Below are positions 38,178 through 46,277 of a stretch of DNA of 64,000 bases, one piece after another. The position numbers were made by a program, and so were the translations under genes. This DNA comes from Sporosarcina jiandibaonis. GTDB taxonomy: Bacteria; Bacillota; Bacilli; Bacillales_A; Planococcaceae. Where the stretch lies: NCBI RefSeq assembly GCF_013184495.1, contig NZ_JAAOIY010000001.1, positions 310,001 to 374,000 on the forward strand, given 5' to 3'. The notes under the pieces are model-generated. The model worked only from the letters and a program-made list of their open reading frames with translations. It was not told the DNA's origin and did not search any database. The stretch's first letter is position 1; each line of letters begins with the position of its first letter.

Positions 38178-38499
38178 CTTGTCTCCCCCATTCCTCCAGC
38201 TCGACTAAACGTTTTTTCAACTCATTCATTTGAACAAAACGGGCAAATCGAGCATATTCTTTTCCTTCTCTATACAACAATACAACTGGTGCAGTAAATA
38301 AGGATAGTTGTCCTGCTATCTCAGGCGTGTCCGCTACGTTTACAAGGTAAAACGGAACCGAATAATCCGATTGAAGTGCTGCAACTTGCGGTAGCAATCC
38401 GTCGCAGACAGAACAATTATCTGTTTTCACGAAAAGAAGTATAGAATCTAGTTTTCGTGCGACTTCAATCCACTCTTCATATGATTCTATCCGTTCCAC
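38170..38499 (-). CDS. Thioredoxin-like protein in the ccd operon
   Basis: About 109 residues with a thioredoxin fold: VKTDNCSVCDGLLPQVAAL gives a CxxC active site (CSVC), and LFTAPVVLLY contains the usual cis-proline. GGAGGTGAGAAAA points to the GTG at 38499; the open frame begins at 38514. It lies between ccdA and ccdC, where B. subtilis has the response-regulator-like ccdB. It is a likely partner that takes electrons from CcdA. Confidence 0.85.
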   Translation of the reverse strand: MERIESYEEWIEVARKLDSILLFVKTDNCSVCDGLLPQVAALQSDYSVPFYLVNVADTPEIAGQLSLFTAPVVLLYREGKEYARFARFVQMNELKKRLVELEEWGRQVD

Positions 38500-38522
38500 T
38501 TTTCTCACCTCCAATAGTCAAA

Positions 38523-39233
38523 TCAAAATCCCGTGAAATCTCCGAAAATCGGTTGAAGTAATGTAATGATGTATGTCATGCCGTCGAAAAACAATAAAAC
38601 TCCTACAGCAATCATTACATATCCGCCGGCCTTCATAATCGGACCGCTATATTTTCGAATCGCTCCAATTTTCGTGACAAAGAATGAAAGAACAAAAAAT
38701 GGAATTGCGAATCCAAGGACATAGGCCATCATATAAATCATGCTTGAACCTGGATTTGTGCTAGCAAGTGCTATGATTGCACCAATGATCGGTCCCATGC
38801 ACGGCGTCCATCCTGCTGAAAAACCTAAACCAATTAACATCGTTCCCAAATAACCTGCGGGTCTATTTTTAAATTGAAGCTTTCGTTCTTTCATTAAAAA
38901 CGTTGGTGTAAATATGCCCGTAATTACTAGTCCGAATAAAACAATGAATATGGCGCCGACTTGTCTTAAGAGTTCCATATTTTGCTTGAAAAACACACCT
39001 AAATAAGATGATCCGAATCCCAATGCGACAAAGATGAGCGAGAATCCTATTAGAAAGAATAGTGTATGAAGCATCCCTGTTTTATTCATCCGTTTAGAGT
39101 CCGATTGTAAGTCATCGAGCGACATTCCTGTGATATATGAAAGAAATGCGGGATATAAAGGTAAGGTACATGGTGATACGAAGCTTAGAAACCCAGCTCC
39201 AAAGGCGAAAAATATATTTAAATCAGTCCCCAT
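38523..39233 (-). CDS. ccdA: Cytochrome c biogenesis protein CcdA
   Basis: CcdA carries reducing equivalents across the membrane for haem attachment to c-type cytochromes. The 236-residue, six-helix protein has the paired cysteines in FVSPCTLPLYPAFLSYITG and GWTPCMGPIIG. AAGGAGG precedes the ATG by about six bases. First gene of a tight three-gene operon. Confidence 0.96.
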   Translation of the reverse strand: MGTDLNIFFAFGAGFLSFVSPCTLPLYPAFLSYITGMSLDDLQSDSKRMNKTGMLHTLFFLIGFSLIFVALGFGSSYLGVFFKQNMELLRQVGAIFIVLFGLVITGIFTPTFLMKERKLQFKNRPAGYLGTMLIGLGFSAGWTPCMGPIIGAIIALASTNPGSSMIYMMAYVLGFAIPFFVLSFFVTKIGAIRKYSGPIMKAGGYVMIAVGVLLFFDGMTYIITLLQPIFGDFTGF

Positions 39234-39324
39234 TAATTTTCCTCCTTATTTTTTCTATATCAATCGTAACAAAAATGGAGAAGAATTACGCTAATATTGA
39301 CTGTGAAAGCTTTGTGACTTATTG

Positions 39325-39372
39325 ATAAAAAAACGACTTACAGGAGTCTTGATAGATTCCTGTAAGTCGATT
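39325..39372 (-). terminator. Terminator of the ABC exporter operon
   Basis: CGACTTACAGGAATC and GACTCCTGTAAGTCG form a long stem with one mismatch, followed by TTTTTTTATC on the minus strand. Confidence 0.9.
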
Positions 39373-39376
39373 AATC

Positions 39377-41164
39377 TTAAATAACATCTTCAATTGTACT
39401 ATTTTGTAATTCATACATCATGTGATATAGCCCTTTTTGCGAGAGCAGTTCTTGATGTGTTCCTCTCTCAACAATTTCACCTTTATGCAGCACAAGAATA
39501 AGTTCCGCATCTTGAATCGTACTCAATCTATGCGCTATTGCAATTGTCGTTCTGCCCTTTCTCATCTTCTCAAGACTCGCTTGAATCGCAACTTCAGTTT
39601 CCGTATCAATGTTTGCAGTTGCCTCATCAAGAACAAGAATTTTAGGATTCGTAGCAATCGTACGTGCAAAAGCAACGAGTTGACGTTGCCCGCTTGAGAA
39701 TGTTGAACCCCGTTCTGTCACTCTGTGCGAGAACTTTCCAGGCAGCTTTTCGATGAAATCATTTGCTCGAACGAATTCCGCCGCGCCTCTCACTTCTTCA
39801 GGCGTCATCTCTTTATTGTGCAAACGAATATTGCTTTCGATATCTCCATAGAACATAAAAGGATCTTGTAGGACAAGTCCGGTTTTCTGACGCAATTCTT
39901 CTTGTGGATACTCTTTCAATGAAACACCATCGATGAAAATATCTCCGCGCTCATATTCATAAAAGCGCATTAATAAATTGATGATGGAACTTTTCCCGCT
40001 ACCCGTATGCCCGACGAGCGCAACCGTTTCACCCGCATTCGCTGTAAAGGAAATGTTTTTTAAGACATCCGCTTTTCCATCATACGAAAATGAAACATTG
40101 CGGAATTCGATTTTACCATCCCCGATTTCAGCATTTTTCACAATTTGCTGCTCAGGCTCCATATCATTATCATCCATTAACTTAAAAACACGGGAAGCAG
40201 AAACAATTGCCTGTTGAAAAATCGAAAGTCGTTGCATCACTTGCTGAACCGGTTGGAATAAACGACCGATTAATGTCGTGAACGCATATAAAATACCTAC
40301 CTCAACCGGACTATCAAGTGAAATGAACCCGAAGTATCCGAGAACGAATATAATAGCTCCGGTATACAACAAGTCGATAGCCGGACTGAGTAAAATTCCA
40401 TCGAATTTAATATTCCGCATGCCCGCCCTAAAATGTTTCTCGTTAATTTCATCGAATTCTGCTTCAAGGCGTTGTTCTTGCCTGAATGCTTGAATCATTC
40501 CCATACCCGACAAGGATTCCGCGATTTTAGCGTTAAGTTGACTTAATCGCTCACGAAGATCTTGATAAAAGTCTGTACTGTAGCGTCGATAAATGACGAC
40601 AATCGCTAAAAATAATGGCAATAATAGCAACGATATGAGGGCTAATTTCACGTCAAGCGAAAAGAGCGCGATATAAACCCCGATCAACATAAATACTGCT
40701 TGTAAAAATGTAACTATGACACTTACGAACATATCTTTGATCGACTCTGTATCATTTGTCACTCGAGAAACAATGCTTCCCGCGGGTGTTTTATCAAAAT
40801 AGCGCATCCCGAGTCCATGTACTTTCGAAAAAACATCGATTCGCATTTGTTGAATGATTTTCAGTGCGATGTCTTGAAAACGCATCAATTGGAAATAAGA
40901 TACGACGACCATAAACAATTGAATGCCAATATAAAGTAATACGATTGCCGTCACTTCACGCTCTGGGAAATTCAATGGCGTCAAATAGTTATCAATGAAC
41001 CGTTGAATGATTAACGGACCGACGATACCACCCGTGATTGTCATAATTAGTAAGACAAGCGCGATTGTAATACTTGCTTTATGCGGGGCGGTGTAACTTA
41101 GCAGCCTTTTTAGAACCTGCCATTGATCCTTTCCCGTTAGCTTAGGTTGTTTTTCTACGGACAT
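39377..41164 (-). CDS. Heterodimeric ABC exporter subunit, catalytic site canonical (YheH/BmrD-like)
   Basis: A 595-residue half transporter with six helices (about residues 30-320) and an ATPase domain. Walker A is GHTGSGKSS, the signature is the unusual FSSGQRQLVAFARTI, and Walker B ILVLDEATANID keeps the catalytic Glu. Such pairs export drugs or lipids. The ATG overlaps the upstream partner's stop codon by one base (TAATG), so both subunits are made together. Confidence 0.9.
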   Translation of the reverse strand: MSVEKQPKLTGKDQWQVLKRLLSYTAPHKASITIALVLLIMTITGGIVGPLIIQRFIDNYLTPLNFPEREVTAIVLLYIGIQLFMVVVSYFQLMRFQDIALKIIQQMRIDVFSKVHGLGMRYFDKTPAGSIVSRVTNDTESIKDMFVSVIVTFLQAVFMLIGVYIALFSLDVKLALISLLLLPLFLAIVVIYRRYSTDFYQDLRERLSQLNAKIAESLSGMGMIQAFRQEQRLEAEFDEINEKHFRAGMRNIKFDGILLSPAIDLLYTGAIIFVLGYFGFISLDSPVEVGILYAFTTLIGRLFQPVQQVMQRLSIFQQAIVSASRVFKLMDDNDMEPEQQIVKNAEIGDGKIEFRNVSFSYDGKADVLKNISFTANAGETVALVGHTGSGKSSIINLLMRFYEYERGDIFIDGVSLKEYPQEELRQKTGLVLQDPFMFYGDIESNIRLHNKEMTPEEVRGAAEFVRANDFIEKLPGKFSHRVTERGSTFSSGQRQLVAFARTIATNPKILVLDEATANIDTETEVAIQASLEKMRKGRTTIAIAHRLSTIQDAELILVLHKGEIVERGTHQELLSQKGLYHMMYELQNSTIEDVI

Positions 41165-42918
41165 TATACTTCGCCCCCCTGTTCGACCATAACCTCTAGT
41201 TGCTGTAGCTCGTACATTTCTTTGTATTTTCCGTCCATCGCCAATAATTCTTCATGCGTACCCGCTTCGGCAATCGTTCCTTCATGCATGACGATAATTT
41301 TATGCGCATGTTGAATAGCGCTTAAGCGGTGTGATGTAATGATTGTCGTTTCACCCGTACGGTATTGTTTTAAGGCTTCTAATATCGCTTCTTCCGTTTT
41401 CGCATCCACCGCGGATAATGAATCATCCAAAATGAGCAACTCCGGTTCCATGATTAATGCACGAGCAATAGATACCCGTTGCTGTTGACCGCCTGACAAG
41501 GACACGCCTCTTTCTCCGACAATCGTTTCATATCCTTCCGAAAACCCGAGGATATCATCATGGATTTGTGCCAAACGAGAGGCTTCATAAATCTTCTCTT
41601 TTGCGATTTTCGGATTTGTGAATGCGATATTCTCGGCAATGGTCGTTGAAAATAAGAAGTGATCTTGCGGAACATATCCGATAGATTCACGTAAACGCTG
41701 CTGCTTGTACTGATTGATTGGATTCCCTCCATAAACGATGCTCCCTTTATAACCTTCAAATTCCCGTAGAAGCAACTTAAGAATAGCCGTTTTACCGGAT
41801 CCGGTTCTTCCCACAATTCCCATTGTTTCACCTTGTTTCAATGAGAAATGGACATTGTGCAGCGCGAGCGCTTCGTCACTTGGAAATTTAAATTCTTCAA
41901 TATCGAAATGCAAATCGCCTTCTGGTCTTTTATCAATCGCTCCTGGTAAATCGGTAATTTCCGGCGCGATGGATAATAACTCTGTAATCCGACTATAAGA
42001 AGCATTCCCGCGCTCAACGATATTGAATAGAAATCCAAATGCGAGCATCGGCCAGACGAGCAGTCCAAGGTAAGTACTAAAAGCGACCATGTCACCGATG
42101 GACATATCCTCGGCGATGATATATTTCGTTCCGAAGTAAAATGATAAAATATAAGATACCGCAAATATTCCAGTAATCGTCGGATCGAATAACGCATCTA
42201 TTCTAGCAACACGCATATTTTTACCGACTACATCGGTTGATAGATTAGTGAAATCCTCAATATCCTCTTTTTGTTGACCGAATGTTTTAATTACTTTGAT
42301 GCCCGTTATGCTTTCCTGTGTTTTGTCATTCAAATTGGAAAATGCTTCTTGGGCAAAACGGAATCGTTTACGAAGCAATCTTCCGTAATAACTTGTCAAG
42401 AAAATCATGAATGGCAGTGGAATAAGCGCGATTAACGTCAATTTCCAGTTGATCGTGATGGCCATCGTTAAAATAACAAACCCGCCCGTCGAGATGGAAT
42501 CGACTAGCGTTAGAATACCCATCCCGGCGGTTTGTTGCAGTGCATTAATGTCATTTGTCGCATGAGCCATTAAATCACCGACACGCCTTTTTTGATAGAA
42601 AGAAGGAGACATTCTAGTAAAGTGATTGAATAACTTTTCACGCATCGTTCGTGATAAAAGGACGGCTGATCCGAAAATCATGACACGCCAATAAAAACGC
42701 GCGAAATACATAAGAATCCCTGCAATCCCCAAGATAATGAGCCATTTGGTTAGACCAGGCGCTGTCAAACGGCCTAGCGTGATGTCATCGACGATAATCC
42801 CGATGATTTTTGGCGGCAACAATTGCAAAATGGAAACAAGAACAAGTGCCGCAATCCCCAAAGCATATTGCTTTTTTCGTTGTTTGAAAAACCAACTCAG
42901 TTGTAATAAAACCTTCAC
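41164..42918 (-). CDS. Heterodimeric ABC exporter subunit with degenerate site (YheI/BmrC-like)
   Basis: About 584 residues: six helices (residues 12-310) and an ATPase domain with Walker A GRTGSGKTA, canonical signature LSGGQQQRVSIARAL and Walker B LLILDDSLSAVD, in which Asp replaces the catalytic Glu. The degenerate/canonical split with the partner gene is the hallmark of BmrCD-type exporters. GGGGGAG is spaced for GTG 42918; the frame opens at 42939. Confidence 0.9.
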   Translation of the reverse strand: MKVLLQLSWFFKQRKKQYALGIAALVLVSILQLLPPKIIGIIVDDITLGRLTAPGLTKWLIILGIAGILMYFARFYWRVMIFGSAVLLSRTMREKLFNHFTRMSPSFYQKRRVGDLMAHATNDINALQQTAGMGILTLVDSISTGGFVILTMAITINWKLTLIALIPLPFMIFLTSYYGRLLRKRFRFAQEAFSNLNDKTQESITGIKVIKTFGQQKEDIEDFTNLSTDVVGKNMRVARIDALFDPTITGIFAVSYILSFYFGTKYIIAEDMSIGDMVAFSTYLGLLVWPMLAFGFLFNIVERGNASYSRITELLSIAPEITDLPGAIDKRPEGDLHFDIEEFKFPSDEALALHNVHFSLKQGETMGIVGRTGSGKTAILKLLLREFEGYKGSIVYGGNPINQYKQQRLRESIGYVPQDHFLFSTTIAENIAFTNPKIAKEKIYEASRLAQIHDDILGFSEGYETIVGERGVSLSGGQQQRVSIARALIMEPELLILDDSLSAVDAKTEEAILEALKQYRTGETTIITSHRLSAIQHAHKIIVMHEGTIAEAGTHEELLAMDGKYKEMYELQQLEVMVEQGGEV

Positions 42919-43167
42919 ATGACTCCCCCTGCTTCTCATTAAAATCGAACCTTTTACTAGTTTAGCAAAATTGCGAACAATAGAAAAGGTCCGAGTTATA
43001 AATTATCCGGATTCTGAAATACTTTTTTTAAGAATCGTTTCTAGTTTCGTAAATAGATTTACTCTTTTATTTAAATTAAACGAATTAATATTTGTGAATA
43101 TTTACACATACAATGAAGTTTCATGATATGATTGAGAAATCTTTAATCGATAGCGGAGGGAATACAA

Positions 43168-44436
43168 ATGACAGTAAAACAAAAAGAAGCAAAAAAATTG
43201 CATGTGGAAGATATTTTAAAAGCGTATCAGCAATTAAAAGATGTGGTTACGCACACACCTCTACAAAAAAATGAACAGTTATCTGAAAAATATGGTTGCC
43301 AAGTATATATAAAAAGAGAAGATTTGCAATATGTTCGTTCATTCAAATTACGCGGCGCTTATTATAAAATCATGAAAGTCGCAAAAATGGCACGTGAAAA
43401 AGGAATCGTTTGCGCGAGTGCAGGCAACCATGCCCAAGGCGTCGCCTATGCATGTGCCCATTTAGGAATCGACGGCAAAATTTTCATGCCGCAAACAACG
43501 CCAAAACAAAAAGTAAACCAAGTGAAAATGTTCGGCCGAGATCATGTAGAAATTATTTTGACAGGCGATACTTTTGACGACTCTTCCGCCCATGCAACGA
43601 AATACGCCACTGACAATGATAGGATTTTCATCCACCCATTTGATGACCTTGATATTATCGCGGGTCAAGGGACTGTCGCTGTCGAAATCATGAATGACAT
43701 CGAAGAACCAATCGATTATGTCTTTTCCAGCATCGGTGGCGGTGGCCTCCTATCCGGGCTGAGCACGTATATAAAAAATGTTTCGCCCAGTACACGCATG
43801 ATTGGCGTAGAGCCGGCGGGTGCGGCGAGCATGCAAGCGGCATTTGACAATAAAGGAGCGACAACATTGGAGACAATCAATAAATTTGTTGACGGAGCCG
43901 CCGTGCAATGCGTAGGCCAACACACTTATGAAATTTGTAATAAATATGTGACGGACATCATACCTGTTCCAGAAGGTAAAGTTTGTTCAACCATTTTGGA
44001 ATTGTACAACTTGCATGCGATTATTGCTGAACCGGCTGGAGCTTTGCCGATTGCAGCACTGGATTTTTACAAAGAAGAGATTAAAGGGAAATCGATCGTG
44101 TGTGTCATTAGCGGCGGGAATAATGATATCGGCAGAATGCAAGAAATTAAAGAAAAATCTTTGATTTATGAAGGACTTCTCTATTATTTCATCGTTAATT
44201 TTCCGCAAAGAGCCGGAGCACTTCGTCAATTCTTGGATGAAGTACTTGGACCGGATGACGATATTACGACATTTGAATACACGAAGAAAAACAACAAAGA
44301 AAGCGGTCCGGGACTCGTCGGCATTGAATTGAAAAACAGCGAGGATTATGAAGGGCTTATCGAGCGAATGAACCAATGCGGTTTTGCTTATAAAGAAGTT
44401 AACAAAGACAGTACCTTATTTGAGTTGCTCATATAG
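43168..44436 (+). CDS. ilvA: Threonine ammonia-lyase (threonine dehydratase)
   Basis: IlvA converts threonine to 2-oxobutanoate, the first step toward isoleucine, with pyridoxal phosphate. The 422-residue protein has the PLP lysine in VRSFKLRGAYYKI (about residue 60), the phosphate cup SSIGGGGLLSGL and CASAGNHAQGVAYA, and a C-terminal ACT-like regulatory domain from about residue 335. The length equals that of B. subtilis IlvA. ATG with GGAGGG about seven bases upstream. It is alone; no other ilv/leu genes are in the window. Confidence 0.93.
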   Translation: MTVKQKEAKKLHVEDILKAYQQLKDVVTHTPLQKNEQLSEKYGCQVYIKREDLQYVRSFKLRGAYYKIMKVAKMAREKGIVCASAGNHAQGVAYACAHLGIDGKIFMPQTTPKQKVNQVKMFGRDHVEIILTGDTFDDSSAHATKYATDNDRIFIHPFDDLDIIAGQGTVAVEIMNDIEEPIDYVFSSIGGGGLLSGLSTYIKNVSPSTRMIGVEPAGAASMQAAFDNKGATTLETINKFVDGAAVQCVGQHTYEICNKYVTDIIPVPEGKVCSTILELYNLHAIIAEPAGALPIAALDFYKEEIKGKSIVCVISGGNNDIGRMQEIKEKSLIYEGLLYYFIVNFPQRAGALRQFLDEVLGPDDDITTFEYTKKNNKESGPGLVGIELKNSEDYEGLIERMNQCGFAYKEVNKDSTLFELLI

Positions 44437-44466
44437 ATTAATTCAAATATACTACACGTCTAGTAA

Positions 44467-44495
44467 TTGCAATACAGGTGACTAACACGTATAAT
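44467..44495 (+). promoter_or_regulatory. Promoter of the antisense RNA
   Basis: TTGCAA (44467-44472) and a perfect TATAAT (44490-44495) are separated by 17 bp. No ORF follows on this strand, and a terminator lies about 140 bp downstream, so the product should be a short RNA. Confidence 0.65.
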
Positions 44496-44501
44496 ATAAT
44501 T

Positions 44502-44642
44502 GAATTAACATACATTAAAAAGGACCGCTTGATGTACCACCATCAAACGGCCTGGTAATAAAATAGTATCGCTTCAAAGGCGATCAGCACGAGGCAGTAA
44601 ACCGCACTCTCGCTTGGAGGCTCAGAGGCGGTTTACTTTTTT
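44502..44642 (+). ncRNA. Predicted antitoxin antisense RNA (~140 nt)
   Basis: The limits come from the promoter at 44467-44495 and the terminator stem AGTAAACCGC/GCGGTTTACT at 44596-44637 followed by TTTTTTC. The RNA would be fully complementary to the 3' part of the toxin mRNA on the other strand, including the last codons of the toxin frame and its 3' untranslated region. This is the arrangement of TxpA/RatA and BsrG/SR4 in B. subtilis. Expression is predicted, not shown. Confidence 0.6.
44517..44552 (-). terminator. Terminator of the toxin mRNA
   Basis: On the minus strand GGCCGTTTGATG and CATCAAGCGGTCC form the stem, followed by TTTTTAATG. It lies about 80 bp after the toxin stop codon, giving a long structured 3' end. 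Confidence 0.7.
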
Positions 44643-44728
44643 CTTGAAAAAGTATATGACAACGCAATGACCGTTACAATCAGAGTTGAAAATCCAATTG
44701 ATATGCTCAATGCTTCAAATGTCGTCAT
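44633..44728 (-). CDS. Type I toxin-like hydrophobic peptide (holin-like, 31 aa)
   Basis: A 31-residue frame below the usual length cut. It reads MTTFEALSISIGFSTLI, continues as one membrane helix and ends with the basic tail TFSRKK. An MxxFEAL head, one helix and a lysine-rich end is the pattern of putative holin-like/TxpA-type toxins of Gram-positive type I systems. The strong site GGAGGTG is six bases before the ATG. The gene has its own terminator and is covered at its 3' end by a convergent antisense RNA gene. Membrane depolarisation would be the expected action if expressed freely. Confidence 0.7.
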   Translation of the reverse strand: MTTFEALSISIGFSTLIVTVIALSYTFSRKK

Positions 44729-44834
44729 TAGCAACACCTCCTCTCCCTTTTCCTGCAGGTAAATGCAAGACTGCTAATCAGGGATTTCAGATGCGCCAAC
44801 CGCCTATGAACACACACTATTTTATTCCTCTTTC

Positions 44835-44854
44835 ATCATAACACACATACGTTC
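44835..44854 (-). promoter_or_regulatory. Toxin promoter -10 region with LexA-like box
   Basis: On the minus strand AGAACGTATGTGTG directly precedes TTATGAT, an extended -10 (TGTTATGAT). The first part matches the Bacillus LexA consensus CGAACRNRYGTTYG except for two positions. No good -35 is seen, which fits an extended -10 promoter. The leader to the toxin ATG is about 95 nt. Confidence 0.4.
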
Positions 44855-44892
44855 TCTTCGGGTTATGAAAATAATCTACTTTCTAAATTCTC

Positions 44893-46146
44893 TTACTTAA
44901 AATGTCCACCGATAAGTTTTGCTCGTTCTACGGCCGTTCCCGCTTTCGTGTAGGAAACCGCACGGAGTACGGCATTCGAACCGTATTTATTTCTAAGTGA
45001 ATCGATTGTCTCCCCAAGCTTACGATTGCGCCACTTCTGTTCATCGAATAAACTCAGTTGCATAGAATGCTCTTCTTCCAAGTTTGTCAGGCTAATGGAT
45101 AGACGACGTATTGGACGTCCATCATGGAATTCATCTAAGAGCGCCGTACAAAGTCGATAAATTTTCATCGTGTCATTCGTCGCTTCAGCCATCGAACGTG
45201 ATCGATTAAACCCGCCGCCGAATGCATGCTTTGAATAGGTGGCAGACAAATGGACAGTACGGCCCGCCCGCTTCGCTTCCCTTGCTCGCATCCCGATATC
45301 TTCACACATTTCCAGGATGACCGTAAGAATATCTTCTCGTTCGATATAGTCGCGGAATAGCACTTGCCCTTTTCCGTAGCTTATTTGCCCTTCGACAAGC
45401 GGTGCGCCCATGTCGGATAAGTCGATGCCGTGTGCGTGGTAATACAGCTGATTGCCCATTACGCCGAATTTCTTTTCGAGTTTTTCAAGGGGTGCATGTG
45501 CTAGATCGCCAACGGAAAAAAGTCCCATGCCATTGAGTGTTTTTTCTAGGCGGCTGCCAATCCCCCACATTCGACTTAGCGGAGCGACGGGCCATAATTT
45601 TTCAGGTACATCATCATACGTCCATTCCGCAATCCCCGTTTTTTTCGCTTCAAGATCGAGTGCGAGTTTGGAAAGTAGGATGTTTGGACCTATACCAATT
45701 GCAGACCGCAGATCAAATTGACTCATAAGATCTTCACGTATGCGGCGGACAATTTTTTCCGAAGGTCCCCATAAACGTTCTGTTCCACTTAAGTCAATAA
45801 AACTTTCGTCGACGCTATATGTGTGAATCGCCTCTTTTGGGACGTACCGGTTCAGCAATCGGGTAATTTCCATCGATACATCGAGAAAAAAACCCATCTT
45901 CGGTTCGATAAGATGAATTGATGGATCATCCGGTATTTCAAACAATCGATTGCCAGTTTTTATCCCGTATTTTTCTTTTAATGGCGGCGAAGCAGCAAGG
46001 ACAACTCCGCCTTTTCGGTCCTTATTTCCGACAATCGCGATTGGCGTCTCCATGACATCGAGTCCTTCTATCGCCGCGGCACAACTCGCGTAAAAACTTC
46101 GCATGTCAAGGCAAATGATTTTTCGATCTGGCAAATCCTCATACAT
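44893..46146 (-). CDS. Y-family DNA polymerase, UvrX/YqjW type
   Basis: A 417-residue translesion polymerase of the UmuC/UvrX group. The palm motifs are ICLDMRSFYASCAA (metal Asp near residue 13) and YSVDESFIDLSG (DE pair), followed by a little-finger domain, and a QLSLFD stretch near residue 375 that is a typical beta-clamp-binding motif. CGGAGGTG is well placed for ATG 46146; the frame opens at 46155. A LexA box overlaps its promoter. It differs from the DinB-type polymerase at 56.5 kb. Confidence 0.92.
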   Translation of the reverse strand: MYEDLPDRKIICLDMRSFYASCAAAIEGLDVMETPIAIVGNKDRKGGVVLAASPPLKEKYGIKTGNRLFEIPDDPSIHLIEPKMGFFLDVSMEITRLLNRYVPKEAIHTYSVDESFIDLSGTERLWGPSEKIVRRIREDLMSQFDLRSAIGIGPNILLSKLALDLEAKKTGIAEWTYDDVPEKLWPVAPLSRMWGIGSRLEKTLNGMGLFSVGDLAHAPLEKLEKKFGVMGNQLYYHAHGIDLSDMGAPLVEGQISYGKGQVLFRDYIEREDILTVILEMCEDIGMRAREAKRAGRTVHLSATYSKHAFGGGFNRSRSMAEATNDTMKIYRLCTALLDEFHDGRPIRRLSISLTNLEEEHSMQLSLFDEQKWRNRKLGETIDSLRNKYGSNAVLRAVSYTKAGTAVERAKLIGGHFK

Positions 46147-46162
46147 AATTAACACCTCCGCG

Positions 46163-46212
46163 GAACACGTGTTCTACAGTTAAGTATAGCCCACTTTTAC
46201 ATCGTTAATCAA
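46163..46212 (-). promoter_or_regulatory. SOS promoter: LexA box with -10/-35
   Basis: GAACACGTGTTC (46163-46174) is a perfect palindrome matching the Bacillus LexA core GAAC-N4-GTTC. Just upstream on the minus strand lie TATACT (-10, 46183-46188) and TTGATT (-35, 46207-46212) with an 18-bp spacer. The box therefore covers the transcription start of the Y-family polymerase gene. Confidence 0.85.
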
Positions 46213-46245
46213 TGAGAAGTTTTAACAGTGAAGCAAGGAAATAGA

Positions 46246-46276
46246 AAAAAAGCCGTCATTTGCGTCGGCTTTTTTC
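46246..46276 (-). terminator. Terminator of the DUF4349/DUF4097 pair
   Basis: AAGCCGACGC pairs with the GTCATTTGCGTCGGCTT side and is followed by TTTTTTTC on the minus strand, beside the DUF4097 stop. Confidence 0.75.
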
Positions 46277-46277
46277 A

